From Algoriphagus marincola DSM 16067 (GTDB lineage: Bacteria; Bacteroidota; Bacteroidia; Cytophagales; Cyclobacteriaceae), in contig NZ_KE386898.1 in the NCBI RefSeq assembly GCF_000429405.1, positions 253,631-317,630 of the forward strand: a DNA stretch of 64,000 nucleotides. The letters run 5' to 3'. A model generated the notes under the pieces. The model saw nothing but the letters and a program-made list of their open reading frames with translations, searched no databases and was not told the DNA's origin. Shown one piece after another: positions 1 to 8,692 of this stretch (positions within the stretch are counted from its first letter, which is position 1; each line of letters starts with the position of its first letter). The translations under genes and the position numbers were made by a program.

Positions 1-53
1 AATTTAGATAATTTATTCTTTTAGAATGAAATAGTTTAAAGTGGTAATGCCTC

Positions 54-353
54 ATGGAAAAAAAATATCAATGTGGTGACAAAGGAGACCTCAACGAAAT
101 GGAAATGGTCCGAAGTTGGTGGAATGGAGCCGAGAATCCACCGGTTACTGCGGAGGCTGCGGTGAGTTTCTCCGAAGGCAAAGTCACTTTAAGTTGCCCA
201 ACTTCTTCAGCTCTGATCGGGTGGAGAAAGTCTGGCAGCGATTCCTGGAAAATCTACACCGGACCTTTTGAGGCAGTGTTGGGAGATTCCATCTATGTGA
301 ATACCCATCGGATCGGGTATGATTCGGCTAAAAAAGCTATTGTTGTGAACTAG
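54..353 (+). pseudogene. C-terminal remnant of a sulfatase
   Basis: This 99-codon reading frame resembles only the last part of secreted arylsulfatase/heparan-sulfatase proteins: an acidic DKGDLNE-type segment, a WWNG motif, then a small beta domain with the IGWRKSG...WKIYTGPFE pattern seen at the C-terminus of such enzymes. The catalytic half with CxPxR is missing. An in-frame TAA at 45-47 closes the frame upstream, and the other two frames in bases 1-53 also contain stops, so the missing part is not simply frameshifted nearby. It has no signal peptide. Its last 17 bases overlap the tail of the convergent intact sulfatase. I read it as a degraded gene; a short expressed domain protein is the alternative. 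Confidence 0.55.
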
Positions 354-1845
354 GCAAGCAGGGAATCTCCCTCACCGATCCAAAAGGCGGGCGAATCCGG
401 TATTCCTCTATCTGTTTTTGCCAGTCGATATCCTTCATCTGATAGTCCGGTGTGTAGCGTACCTGATCCCAAAAGGTGGATCTTGGCTCCTCAAATCGGG
501 GATCATTCGTCTCTTCCATCCAGACTAAAAGTTGCTGACGAAGGACAGTTTTCATTTCTGCAAAAGCCGGGTCATCCGCCAAATTATGCAGCTGATAAGG
601 ATCATTTTTCACATCGTAGAGTTCTTCTTCAGGCCGCAGGCCAAAGCTGAGTTGAAACAAATCCGGTTGTCCAGCCTCGGCTTTTCCCTCCATCGCCATA
701 ATCAAGAACTTGGTAATGGAGTGGTCCACATCTCCATATTGGCCAACCGACTGATGCACGGTCGGATCTCCGGCAGGATTTCGCTCAGGCATGGGATTCC
801 AGATGTAGAGATAATCCTGATTCCTGACTGCCCGCATGGGATAGCTCAAATTGCCTTTCCGTACATTGGCATGGCGCTCTCGTTCGAGAAAAACTTGGTT
901 TCGATCCTGCTTTTCTCCTGCCAAAAGCGCCCACAGGGATTGCCCGGACATGGAATTTTGCAATAGGCCTGCCGCCTCCACAAAGCTCGGCGCAAAGTCC
1001 ACGAAATTCACAAAGTCGTGAATTACTGTTCCTGACTTGACTTTTTCCGGCCAACGAATGGCTAATGGCATTCGGGTTCCATAATCGTAAAGATTGGCCT
1101 TGGCTCGCGGAAAAGGCATACCGTTGTCACTGGTCATTACGATGATGGTGTTGTCGAGTTCGCCGATTTCTTCCAGCATCGCAATCAACTGCCCGCACTC
1201 CCGGTCAAATCGCTCGATCTCAAAGTAGTAATCCAAGATATCATTTCGCACACAATCATTATCAGGGAAAAAGCCGGGAACCACCACATTCTCCAATTTC
1301 ATCCCAGTCTGAATTCCCGTATTTGCCACATAGTTCCGGTGTGGATCGGAGCTCCCAAACCAAAAAGTGAAGGGTTCTCCAGCCTTTCTTTCTTTCAAAA
1401 AAGCGTCAAAATCTGCAAAGCTTTTCCCAGCTGGATTATGCTCAAAACCTGTCACTTTAAACTCTCCCGGTCCCCAGCCTTTGCGGGTAGCGCCGGTGAA
1501 GTAGCCGGCTTTCTCCAAAATCTGCACATAGGTAGGATGCGCATTGGGAAACTCAGACCAGAGATTTCCCCCATCACCATTTTGATGAGGATAGCGACCC
1601 AAAAGGATAGAAGCCCGGGAAGGGGAACAGGAAGGCGAGGCGGTGTAGGCATTTGTAAAAAGTGCTCCTTCAGCTGCCAATCGGTCAAAAGTTGGGGTTC
1701 TGACTACCTTGTCTCCATAGACTCCCGCATGCGGATAAGACCAGTCATCGGCAATCAGGAAGAGGATGTTGGGTTGTTTGCTTTGGGCTTTTGTCACCAA
1801 TAAGAAGCAGAAAAAAAGAAAAGTGGCTAGTAGGAGGCTTTTCAT
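337..1845 (-). CDS. Secreted sulfatase (S1 family, heparan N-sulfatase-like)
   Basis: A 502-residue exported sulfatase that should hydrolyse sulfate esters or N-sulfates of polysaccharides in the periplasm or outside the cell. A signal peptide ends near residue 20 (VTKA-Q). The metal-binding start PNILFLIADD (Asp33, Asp34) is followed by the sulfatase signature CSPSR at 73-77, whose Cys73 would be converted to formylglycine. GSSDPHR and TSDNGMPF supply further expected active-site residues. The overall pattern resembles sulfamidase/N-sulfoglucosamine sulfohydrolase enzymes, but the substrate cannot be fixed from sequence. The length is normal. The gene converges on the sulfatase remnant at 54-353, so this locus once held at least two sulfatase genes. 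The maturase is not in the window. Confidence 0.88.
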   Translation of the reverse strand: MKSLLLATFLFFCFLLVTKAQSKQPNILFLIADDWSYPHAGVYGDKVVRTPTFDRLAAEGALFTNAYTASPSCSPSRASILLGRYPHQNGDGGNLWSEFPNAHPTYVQILEKAGYFTGATRKGWGPGEFKVTGFEHNPAGKSFADFDAFLKERKAGEPFTFWFGSSDPHRNYVANTGIQTGMKLENVVVPGFFPDNDCVRNDILDYYFEIERFDRECGQLIAMLEEIGELDNTIIVMTSDNGMPFPRAKANLYDYGTRMPLAIRWPEKVKSGTVIHDFVNFVDFAPSFVEAAGLLQNSMSGQSLWALLAGEKQDRNQVFLERERHANVRKGNLSYPMRAVRNQDYLYIWNPMPERNPAGDPTVHQSVGQYGDVDHSITKFLIMAMEGKAEAGQPDLFQLSFGLRPEEELYDVKNDPYQLHNLADDPAFAEMKTVLRQQLLVWMEETNDPRFEEPRSTFWDQVRYTPDYQMKDIDWQKQIEEYRIRPPFGSVREIPCLPSSQQ

Positions 1846-2006
1846 AGGCTAGGCATTTTCCTGAATTTAGTTTGCTATCGGGTTGATTCCAAAGGTATCT
1901 CTTGATTACAAGTGGAGAAAAAAATTAAACTCGATGCAACCATTGGGCTAAATCGTGCATCTACTACTTAAGAATTAACTTTTACTTTTGACCAAACCGC
2001 ACTGTT

Positions 2007-2813
2007 TTGAAAAAAATCATAATCGTCTTGGTTTTGTTTTTGGGTTTCCAATCCCTCAAAGCCCAAGAAAAAGAAGGCTATTGGGGCTTGGCAATTGGTT
2101 TACGATCCCAAATCGTCCAAGACCAACTCATCACCCGAAGTCGCTATTCTGGGGCACCCATCTATTTCATGCTAAACCATGAGCGGCAAAAGCTTAAAAA
2201 ACTTAGCAATTTCCAATTTGAAGGAAGCATAGGTCCATTGAAAACCAGGGAGTTTGAAATCAGGCAGAATCTGGGTAGATATCAGCAGCCACAGATCACT
2301 TCCTATTGGAATGAAATCACCTATTCCTCCCTTTTCCGGCTAATAGCTGATGAAAAAAGTGACTGGTGGCTCGGGCCATCCCTTTCCCATTTGATCCATG
2401 TGCGCTACTCTCCCCGCTGGGACAATAGCGCAATCAATTATGATTTCAGCGGAAATCTACAGGCAGAGCTGCGTTATCGAAGAGATTTTGAGCTTTTTGG
2501 TAAAGCGATGAAAGGAAACATTGGGCTGAAGCTTCCGGTAATCGGGTACATATCCCGGCCCATTTATGCTGGTGTTCCGGACTTTTTGGATCAGGAGCGG
2601 AGTTTCGAAAGTCAATTGTTTGAAAATACCAGCGTGAGTTGGCTAGGGGATTTTCCCAGAATTCAGTTTGATAACTTTATCGAGTTTCCCATCGCCGGGG
2701 GAAATAAAATCCAGGTGATTTACAATTGGGAATACTATTCCTTTCAGGATCCCAATCCGGTACAGACCGCCGCCCATACTTTTGGTATCAACTTTCTAAT
2801 GCGCACCAAATGA
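2007..2813 (+). CDS. Exported protein, probable outer-membrane beta-barrel
   Basis: I do not recognise this 268-residue protein. It begins with a clear signal peptide (KKIIIVLVLFLGF...KAQ) and the rest is rich in alternating aromatic and polar residues, with strands such as WWLGPSLSHL, LQAELRYRRDF and IQVIYNWEYYSF, which suggests a small outer-membrane beta-barrel. The start used is TTG at 2007; no ATG gives a full signal peptide. Its stop codon overlaps the start of the S41 protease gene by four bases (ATGA), so the two are probably translationally coupled and may act together at the envelope. Confidence 0.6.
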   Translation: MKKIIIVLVLFLGFQSLKAQEKEGYWGLAIGLRSQIVQDQLITRSRYSGAPIYFMLNHERQKLKKLSNFQFEGSIGPLKTREFEIRQNLGRYQQPQITSYWNEITYSSLFRLIADEKSDWWLGPSLSHLIHVRYSPRWDNSAINYDFSGNLQAELRYRRDFELFGKAMKGNIGLKLPVIGYISRPIYAGVPDFLDQERSFESQLFENTSVSWLGDFPRIQFDNFIEFPIAGGNKIQVIYNWEYYSFQDPNPVQTAAHTFGINFLMRTK

Positions 2814-3820
2814 AAAAGCTAACTGGAATTTTGACTCTAGCCATTCTCCTTCTCTGCGGATCTTGTGAGCAGCTGTTGTTGGATCCCCAACCGGACAATA
2901 CGAATGCGGAGAACTTTGATATTCTCTGGGAAGTGATGAATGAGCGCTATTCGCTTTTTGACTATAAAAAAATCGACTGGGATAGTGTAAGAAATGTGTA
3001 TCGTCCGTTGGCACTACAGGCCCAAAATGACACAGAACTCTACGATGTCTTTGCAGCCATGCTCAACACGCTTCGAGACGGACATGTCAATCTGCGAACG
3101 CCCTTTGACATCAGTCGGTACCTTCCCTATCTAGGCGAACCGGCCAATTATAGTTTTGATGTGCTGGAGCAAAACTATTTGGAAGACTACCGAATCACCG
3201 GCTATCTGCTAAATCAGGAAATCGATGGAGTAGGCTACATCCATTACCGCAGTTTTGCAACCCCTATTTTGGATTCGGAATTGGATATTGTCGTGGATCG
3301 CTTTAAAGGCCTGCCGGGGGTAGTTATCGACATCCGAAACAACGAAGGCGGAGATCCGGCAAACGGGCTAAAAATCATCTCCCGGATCATTTCAGAGCGA
3401 ACCAAGTTGTATTCCTATCAGTTGAAAACCGGTCCCGGACCGGGTGATTTTTCGGAGGAAAAGGAAGTTTTTTTAGATCCTGACACAGAAAATCCCAAAT
3501 TTTCTGGACGAATCGTGGTGCTGACCAATCGGACGGTTTACAGCGCGGGAAGTTATTTTGCTGCCTACACCAAAGCCTTGCCTGAGGTGGTGCTGATGGG
3601 AGATGATACCGGGGGTGGCTGCGGCGTGCCTGCAGGCTACGATTTACCGAATGGCTGGTATTTCAACTACAGCAGTACGATTGGTTACACGGTAGACGGG
3701 CTTAACTTCGAAGGAGGAGTCCCAGTTGACATCCGTGTAGAAATGACTCCTGAGGACATTGCGGGAGGCCGAGATCCTATTTTGGAGCGGGCTATCGAGT
3801 ATATGAAGACGGGGCGGTAG
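2810..3820 (+). CDS. S41 family peptidase, lipoprotein
   Basis: A C-terminal-processing type serine protease predicted to be a lipoprotein. The ATG at 2810 overlaps the upstream stop and gives a lipoprotein signal (MKKLTGILTLAILLLCGSC); the longer frame starting at 2726 lies inside the previous gene and is rejected. The N-terminal half matches the S41 helper region (FDILWEVMNERYSLFDYKKIDW). The core shows GVVIDIRNNEGGDP and the nucleophile region TNRTVYSAGSYF, with the serine before Ala-Gly. GDDTGGGCG and the C-terminal GVPVDI strand are also typical. The protease probably acts on envelope proteins or peptides; its natural substrate is unknown. Confidence 0.85.
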   Translation: MKKLTGILTLAILLLCGSCEQLLLDPQPDNTNAENFDILWEVMNERYSLFDYKKIDWDSVRNVYRPLALQAQNDTELYDVFAAMLNTLRDGHVNLRTPFDISRYLPYLGEPANYSFDVLEQNYLEDYRITGYLLNQEIDGVGYIHYRSFATPILDSELDIVVDRFKGLPGVVIDIRNNEGGDPANGLKIISRIISERTKLYSYQLKTGPGPGDFSEEKEVFLDPDTENPKFSGRIVVLTNRTVYSAGSYFAAYTKALPEVVLMGDDTGGGCGVPAGYDLPNGWYFNYSSTIGYTVDGLNFEGGVPVDIRVEMTPEDIAGGRDPILERAIEYMKTGR

Positions 3821-3838
3821 TGTATTACTGTCCAGCTG

Positions 3839-3905
3839 TTCAGGATTTGTAATCCTGAACCTTGATCATAGGATTTTCAATCCGTGAAAAAAAGATTACA
3901 AATCT
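3839..3905 (+). repeat. Cluster of three short palindromes (REP-like)
   Basis: Three small hairpins lie in tandem between convergent genes: TTCAGGATT/AATCCTGAA at 3839-3859, GGATT/AATCC at 3871-3883, and AGATT/AATCT at 3893-3905. All are variants of a GGATT-AATCC stem. The design resembles the palindrome arrays around the IS200-like element at 8.5-9.4 kb and may be a related REP-type repeat. It could also serve as a bidirectional terminator. Confidence 0.5.
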
Positions 3906-3927
3906 TCGAAAAGAAGAGCTGGTATTA

Positions 3928-4731
3928 TTATTCAGGCATTTTCAATTTATGAAACTGGAACCGTCCACCACGCAGGATATTCAAATCGATTCTTTCACCA
4001 ATTCCCTCAATACTGCCCTTCTCAGAAAACTGCCAGATTACCCAGTTCTTGGTTTCCGGCTCTAGAATATGATTGTAATTGGCCACCCAAATAGGATAAT
4101 GGTCGAAGCCTTGATTATGTAGAATCTCCCAGAAAAAACGATCGCCCGTATAGATCATCGGTTTTACTCCAAAATGTGATTCAACCAAATTCAACCAATT
4201 TTTGATTCCCTCTCGCAATCTGTCTTTGGATTGGATGGTGCTGTGCTTTTCGATATCTAAAATTGGGATCAAATTTCCCGATTTTAGTTCAACAGTTTTG
4301 ATATAGTTTTCTGCCTGATGGGTACTGTTTTCATTGGGTCTATAGTAGTGGTATGCACCCTGGGCTACTGGCAGATTTTTGGAAGCTTCCCAGTTTTCAA
4401 AAAATCTTCTATCCACCCCATTATGTCCCATGGTGGCACGAAAGACCAGGAATTGAACGGGGCGATCTTGAAGCTGAAGTGTAAGCTTGTTGAAATCAAT
4501 TTTCCCTTGATACTGGGAGATATCGACACCTAAAATTCCATCTGGAAATTCCGTGAAGACCCGCTCGAATTTTTCAGTTTCTGTCCAAACTGGAGTCTTT
4601 CGCGTATGGTCTGAAAATTCCCGTTTAATCCCCTTACCGTATTTGATAAGAAAGATTGTTCCAGCAATTAATACAAAGAAGATCAGAGAAGTTGCCCAAA
4701 TCGAGGATTTAGAAGCCTTTTTCCGAGGCAT
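3928..4731 (-). CDS. GH25 family muramidase (lysozyme), membrane-anchored
   Basis: A 267-residue glycoside hydrolase family 25 protein that should cleave the MurNAc-GlcNAc bond of peptidoglycan. An uncleaved N-terminal membrane helix (about residues 10-30, after a lysine-rich start) anchors it, with the catalytic domain on the periplasmic side. GVDISQYQGKIDF (Asp70) starts the barrel, and the DxE motif at Asp159/Glu161 (ILDIE) provides the general acid. WVANYN and VIWQFSE near the end are typical strands. It is the last gene of a minus-strand run with the GH13, M20 and DUF1648 genes (12-bp gap from GH13). It may serve wall turnover or attack other cells. Confidence 0.85.
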   Translation of the reverse strand: MPRKKASKSSIWATSLIFFVLIAGTIFLIKYGKGIKREFSDHTRKTPVWTETEKFERVFTEFPDGILGVDISQYQGKIDFNKLTLQLQDRPVQFLVFRATMGHNGVDRRFFENWEASKNLPVAQGAYHYYRPNENSTHQAENYIKTVELKSGNLIPILDIEKHSTIQSKDRLREGIKNWLNLVESHFGVKPMIYTGDRFFWEILHNQGFDHYPIWVANYNHILEPETKNWVIWQFSEKGSIEGIGERIDLNILRGGRFQFHKLKMPE

Positions 4732-4743
4732 AGAATCAAAAAA

Positions 4744-6603
4744 TTATTTCACATCAAACACCGCCGACTCCCAAGGGCCAAAGTCCAAATCAATTTCAGC
4801 CCCTTCATCCGTCACCCGAAGAATGGCCTTCTTTTTCCCAAACATCACTTCCTTGATCTCCCGCTCTCCCGCTTTCAAGTCCCATGCCTTGAGCAATTCC
4901 GGAGAAAGTTTGAGTGTTGTTTTCACCGATTGGAATTCATCAAAGTTGGTTACCACTATTAGCTTCTGGTTTTCGTCCCAGCGGGCAAAAGCAAAGGCTT
5001 TGTCTGTGTAGGCTATATTTTGCTTTCGGTTGAAAGAATGCAATTCCATATACTCTCCCATCAGCGCCGAACTGTTTCTGGTGAAGTTGAGCACTTCAGA
5101 GTAGTAGTTTCGCAGCGCTTTTTCATTTTCCGACAGCTGTCCTCCATCAAACTTCCCTCCATTCATCCATTTCTGATGTTGCGGTACTCCGATGTAATCG
5201 AAAATGGAGGTTCGGCTAGGGTCGCCAAAACCTGGATCCTCAGCTCCCGGTTCTCCAACCTCCTGCCCAAAATAGATCATGGTCGGAGATGTGGAAACAG
5301 TTGCCGAAACCACCAAAGCAGGCATGGCTTTCCAGGGATTTCCGGCAAACTCCGGACTGGCAATGCGCTGCTCGTCATGGTTTTCCAGAAAGTGCAGCAT
5401 GTGGTGCTCAATGTCTTTCAATCCTTCCAGAATAGGCACCAAATTATCCGTCGAACCATGACCCTGCATGATATGCTTCAGGGTGTCGTACAGCTCCACC
5501 TTGTCGTAGAGGTAATCCATTTTTCCCTTGTGGATATAGTCTCTGTAGAGACTTGGGTTGTACACTTCGGCCAGAAGAAATGCTTCCGGATTGGTCTTTT
5601 TGATATGGGAATTCAAATAGGACCAGAACTCTACCGGAACCATCTCGGCCATATCAAAGCGGAATCCGTCCACTCCTTTTCCCAACCAAAACTGGGTGAT
5701 GTCCTTGAACTTTTTCCATGAATCCGGCACTTCTTTGCCCTGCCAAAAGTCATAATGTGCTTTCCAATCCAAGGAATCCGCGCCGGTAGGCAGTTCGTCA
5801 AAATCCTTTTTTCCATCGGGACTTACTCCATAATTGATTTTGACGGTCTCGTACCAATCATAGAAATCAGGCTGAGCTAATCGGGAACCATTTCCGGTCC
5901 ATTTGGCTGGATTTTCCTCAAATTTTCCATCCGCTAAGGGATGCTTTTCTCCGCCTAGCGGCTGGTAACCGTTTTTGGGTTCGGGTACCTGAAAGGCTTC
6001 TCCCGGGATATAGTAAAAGTTGTTATCCTTGGTATATTCTACAGATGTATCATCATCCGCTCCGAAATCTTTCACTCCTTCGGGATTGTTTTTCCCCTCG
6101 TAATGCCGGGAAACATGATTGGGTACGATGTCGATGATCACTTTCATCCCATGCTTATGAGTTCGGGCGATCAAAGCTTCAAATTCCTCCATCCGCTTGG
6201 TCACATCCACGGCCATATCGGGATTGACCTGATAGTAATCCCGTACGGCGTAAGGGGAACCAGCCCTTCCTTTGATCACATCCGGATCATCTGAACTCAC
6301 ACCGATCTCCGGAAAATCTCCAATCACTCCATGATGCGGGACTCCCGTGTACCAGATATGGGACACCCCAAGCTTTTTGATCTCTTCCAAGGCAGTATCT
6401 GTGAAGTCGTTAAACTTCCCAACACCGTTTTCTTCCTTGGTTCCCCAAGGTTTGTTGGTGGTATTCGTATTGCCAAAAAGGCGGGTAAAGACCTGATAAA
6501 CGACTATTTTCTGGGGTTTCATAGGCTCGGGTTCTTGGGGTTGGGGAGCTTGGCAGGAAAGGGCTGCTGCTACCAAAACCGCCGGGATTAAAAATTTCTT
6601 CAT
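4744..6603 (-). CDS. GH13 alpha-amylase family lipoprotein
   Basis: A 619-residue GH13 glycosidase acting on alpha-glucans or oligosaccharides. The signal MKKFLIPAVLVAAALSC gives a lipoprotein with Cys17 at the lipobox, so it is an envelope lipoprotein. The four GH13 regions are readable: DIVPNH at 158-163, GFRFDMAE at 313-320 with nucleophile Asp317, the acid/base Glu346 in FLLAEVYN, and ENHD at 407-410 with Asp410. A C-terminal beta domain follows after about residue 510. The gene starts 3 bp after the M20 peptidase gene and is probably co-transcribed. Subfamily and exact substrate are not decidable by eye. Confidence 0.9.
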   Translation of the reverse strand: MKKFLIPAVLVAAALSCQAPQPQEPEPMKPQKIVVYQVFTRLFGNTNTTNKPWGTKEENGVGKFNDFTDTALEEIKKLGVSHIWYTGVPHHGVIGDFPEIGVSSDDPDVIKGRAGSPYAVRDYYQVNPDMAVDVTKRMEEFEALIARTHKHGMKVIIDIVPNHVSRHYEGKNNPEGVKDFGADDDTSVEYTKDNNFYYIPGEAFQVPEPKNGYQPLGGEKHPLADGKFEENPAKWTGNGSRLAQPDFYDWYETVKINYGVSPDGKKDFDELPTGADSLDWKAHYDFWQGKEVPDSWKKFKDITQFWLGKGVDGFRFDMAEMVPVEFWSYLNSHIKKTNPEAFLLAEVYNPSLYRDYIHKGKMDYLYDKVELYDTLKHIMQGHGSTDNLVPILEGLKDIEHHMLHFLENHDEQRIASPEFAGNPWKAMPALVVSATVSTSPTMIYFGQEVGEPGAEDPGFGDPSRTSIFDYIGVPQHQKWMNGGKFDGGQLSENEKALRNYYSEVLNFTRNSSALMGEYMELHSFNRKQNIAYTDKAFAFARWDENQKLIVVTNFDEFQSVKTTLKLSPELLKAWDLKAGEREIKEVMFGKKKAILRVTDEGAEIDLDFGPWESAVFDVK

Positions 6604-6606
6604 CAG

Positions 6607-7896
6607 TTATCGAGTCAATCGGTACAGTAAAATCGTATTTCTTTTGATCAGATCGGGGAATTGCTTCATGTTGATGGTTTCGCCTGGAGCGTGCGCACCG
6701 CGACCCGAAGCACCCAAACCATCCAAGCCGGGAAGAATCTCGGCCACATAGGCGATATCCGCTGCGCCTCTGCTTCCCGGATCGCCCGGCTTCACTTCTC
6801 CCAATCCCATATCCAAACTGACCTGATTCAGGACAGCTGCCAATTCGTAGTTTTCTTCCCGAGGGCTCATAGATGGTATCCCATCTTGGAATGTGATTTC
6901 AGCATCGGTTTGATTGAGATTTCGATTGACTATTTCCTGCATTTTTGTACGGGTTCGCTCTTTTTGTTCTTCTCCCAAAAAGCGCAAATCTCCAGTCACG
7001 TAGGCTTCTCTTGCCACAATATTGGTTTTTCCCAAAGCTTCTCCTTTTCCTGTTTTCGAATCGTAGGAAATATCCGAACCGCCGATAATTTGTCCCGGGT
7101 TGAAGGTGAGGTACTGCTCACCGGCCAGTTCTTCCCGAAACTCTGTCAAAATTCGGGCAGCTTCATAGATGGCGCCATAGCCCACACTTTCGCGGAAAAC
7201 CCCACTGGAATGACTTTGACGGCCAGTAGTTTTCAAAGTCCAGCCGCTGGAACCTCTTCTGGCAACTGTAACCGTATTGAATCCCTGAGCAGTCTCATAA
7301 CCTAAAGCGATATCATGAGACTTGGAACGCTCTATAAAATCTCTCCTAGAAAGCTCATTGTCCCCTGAACTTTCCTCATCTCCCATAAAATACACAGTCA
7401 CGGTTCGGTCCTCCAAGAGTCCGAGTTCGTGTAGCGCTTTCAGGCTGGCAAAAACCAGCACATCTCCGCCTTTCATGTCATTGGCGCCTTGTCCGGTGGC
7501 AGTGCTGTCATTCAGCCAGGTGAAGGGAGTGAAGGGCATGTCTTTTTCAAAAACCGTATCAATATGCCCTATCAGAAAGAGTTTTTTGCCTTTCGTTCCT
7601 TTCCGAGTTGCCACAAAATGCCCTGCTCGGTTCACTTCCGCAGGCACTTCGACCCACTCGGTTTGAAAGCCGATTTTTTCAAATTCCCGGGCGAAAACAC
7701 GACCTACTTCCCGCACGCCTTCCTTGTTCAGCGAACCGGAATTGATATTGATGACTTCCTCGAGAAGTGCGACGGTCTCTTGGTAGTTTTTGTCGATCAG
7801 TTCTATCAGTTTCTGCTCGTCTTTATTGAGTTTTTGCTGCGCAAAGGAGAATAGTGGTCCAAAGGCCAAAATGAGGATCAGGGTGATTTTTTTCAT
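6607..7896 (-). CDS. M20 family metallopeptidase (glutamate carboxypeptidase type)
   Basis: A 429-residue exported di-zinc peptidase resembling carboxypeptidase G2. A signal peptide ends near residue 20 (FSFAQQ). Zinc ligands and catalysts are visible in order: His111 and catalytic Asp113 in GHIDTV, bridging Asp140 in GANDMKGG, general base Glu174 and ligand Glu175 in MGDEESSG, and His402 in GRGAHAPGE. The central dimerisation domain lies between about 210 and 330. It should remove C-terminal glutamate or similar residues from peptides or folate-like compounds. It sits between the DUF1648 and GH13 genes with 3-4 bp gaps, consistent with one operon. Confidence 0.88.
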   Translation of the reverse strand: MKKITLILILAFGPLFSFAQQKLNKDEQKLIELIDKNYQETVALLEEVININSGSLNKEGVREVGRVFAREFEKIGFQTEWVEVPAEVNRAGHFVATRKGTKGKKLFLIGHIDTVFEKDMPFTPFTWLNDSTATGQGANDMKGGDVLVFASLKALHELGLLEDRTVTVYFMGDEESSGDNELSRRDFIERSKSHDIALGYETAQGFNTVTVARRGSSGWTLKTTGRQSHSSGVFRESVGYGAIYEAARILTEFREELAGEQYLTFNPGQIIGGSDISYDSKTGKGEALGKTNIVAREAYVTGDLRFLGEEQKERTRTKMQEIVNRNLNQTDAEITFQDGIPSMSPREENYELAAVLNQVSLDMGLGEVKPGDPGSRGAADIAYVAEILPGLDGLGASGRGAHAPGETINMKQFPDLIKRNTILLYRLTR

Positions 7897-7900
7897 CTTT

Positions 7901-8398
7901 TTAGGATTTGAATTTTCGTGATTTCAACCAATCAGGAATGATGAATATAGAGGGTATCCCGAAAAGTAAAAATAAAGTGATTGACTTGAAGCCTGTAGGG
8001 AGTTTAGTTTGATTTCCCAAACCGATTTCAATCGTATTGAAGGTTAAAAAAAGGAAGGTGAAAATGACAGCTACATTCAGTATACGAATCATTCTTCCAT
8101 ATTTCTTTTTCTGAGATTCGCTTTCACTTGGATTAACTTTGAACGGCAGATTAATTAATTCGGGAAGGGTACTGATAAATCGAATTATCAGGTACATAAA
8201 AAAACCAAGGATTGGAAAAACCCAAATTACCCCCTTTCCCGCATAGGCATCAGGAAGACCATCCGATCCAAAATGTCTTGGTAGACTGTCTGGAAGTCTT
8301 TCATAAAAAATAGTGGGAATAGCAAAGAGGGCTAGGATTGCAATTATACCTAGAATATCAAGGGTCAGATCAAAAGGATGAATCCTGCTTTTTTTCAT
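7901..8398 (-). CDS. DUF1648 domain membrane protein
   Basis: A 165-residue integral membrane protein with about four hydrophobic helices. Between helices 1 and 2 it carries the DUF1648 signature (RLPDSLPRHFGSDGLPDAYAGKG), shared with SdpI-type immunity proteins and many uncharacterised membrane proteins. It heads the minus-strand group with the M20 peptidase, GH13 and GH25 genes. No enzymatic motif is visible. A role in envelope stress or peptide immunity is possible by family analogy only. Confidence 0.7.
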   Translation of the reverse strand: MKKSRIHPFDLTLDILGIIAILALFAIPTIFYERLPDSLPRHFGSDGLPDAYAGKGVIWVFPILGFFMYLIIRFISTLPELINLPFKVNPSESESQKKKYGRMIRILNVAVIFTFLFLTFNTIEIGLGNQTKLPTGFKSITLFLLFGIPSIFIIPDWLKSRKFKS

Positions 8399-8473
8399 AG
8401 GCGAAAAATAGGCGAAAATTTGGGTGGTGACAAAGTTGGAATTTTAATCAGAGGATATTGGATTAAAAATTTG

Positions 8474-8692
8474 ATACGGATCGCCCCTTTGGGGCTCTTG
8501 GATATCGAAATCTATGGATATTACCCAGAATTGAATTCTGGGTTAGAACAGGGCGTGCCGTTGGCACTTTTCTAACATCGGAAGATTTTTAAGTAGCACC
8601 AAAGGTGCGTCCTGTAATAGGCCCAAATTCAATTTGGGGTATCAAATTAGGGGTTTAAACCCCAGAGCCCTGAAGGGGCGACCTGTATTGAA
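8474..8692 (+). repeat. Left palindrome array flanking IS200-like element
   Basis: This gene-free stretch is almost wholly perfect or near-perfect palindromes: GCCCC/GGGGC at 8483-8495, a 19-bp palindrome at 8524-8542, a GTGCC/GGCAC unit near 8556-8567, GCACC/GGTGC near 8597-8609, CCAAATT/AATTTGG near 8626-8640 and GGGG/CCCC around TTTAAA near 8651-8664. The outermost units (TCGCCCC...GGGCTC and GAGCCC...GGGGCGA) are inverted copies of each other. A second copy of the inner part, with the same words in the same order, starts at 9242 beyond the transposase. This is REP/BIME-like organisation. Confidence 0.75.

Noticed and set aside
532-966. 144-codon plus-strand frame inside the sulfatase gene
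   Set aside because: It is antisense to a well-supported sulfatase and has no protein-like features of its own.
2726-2809. N-terminal extension of the S41 peptidase
   Set aside because: It overlaps the coding end of the upstream gene and would hide a good lipoprotein signal that starts at 2810.
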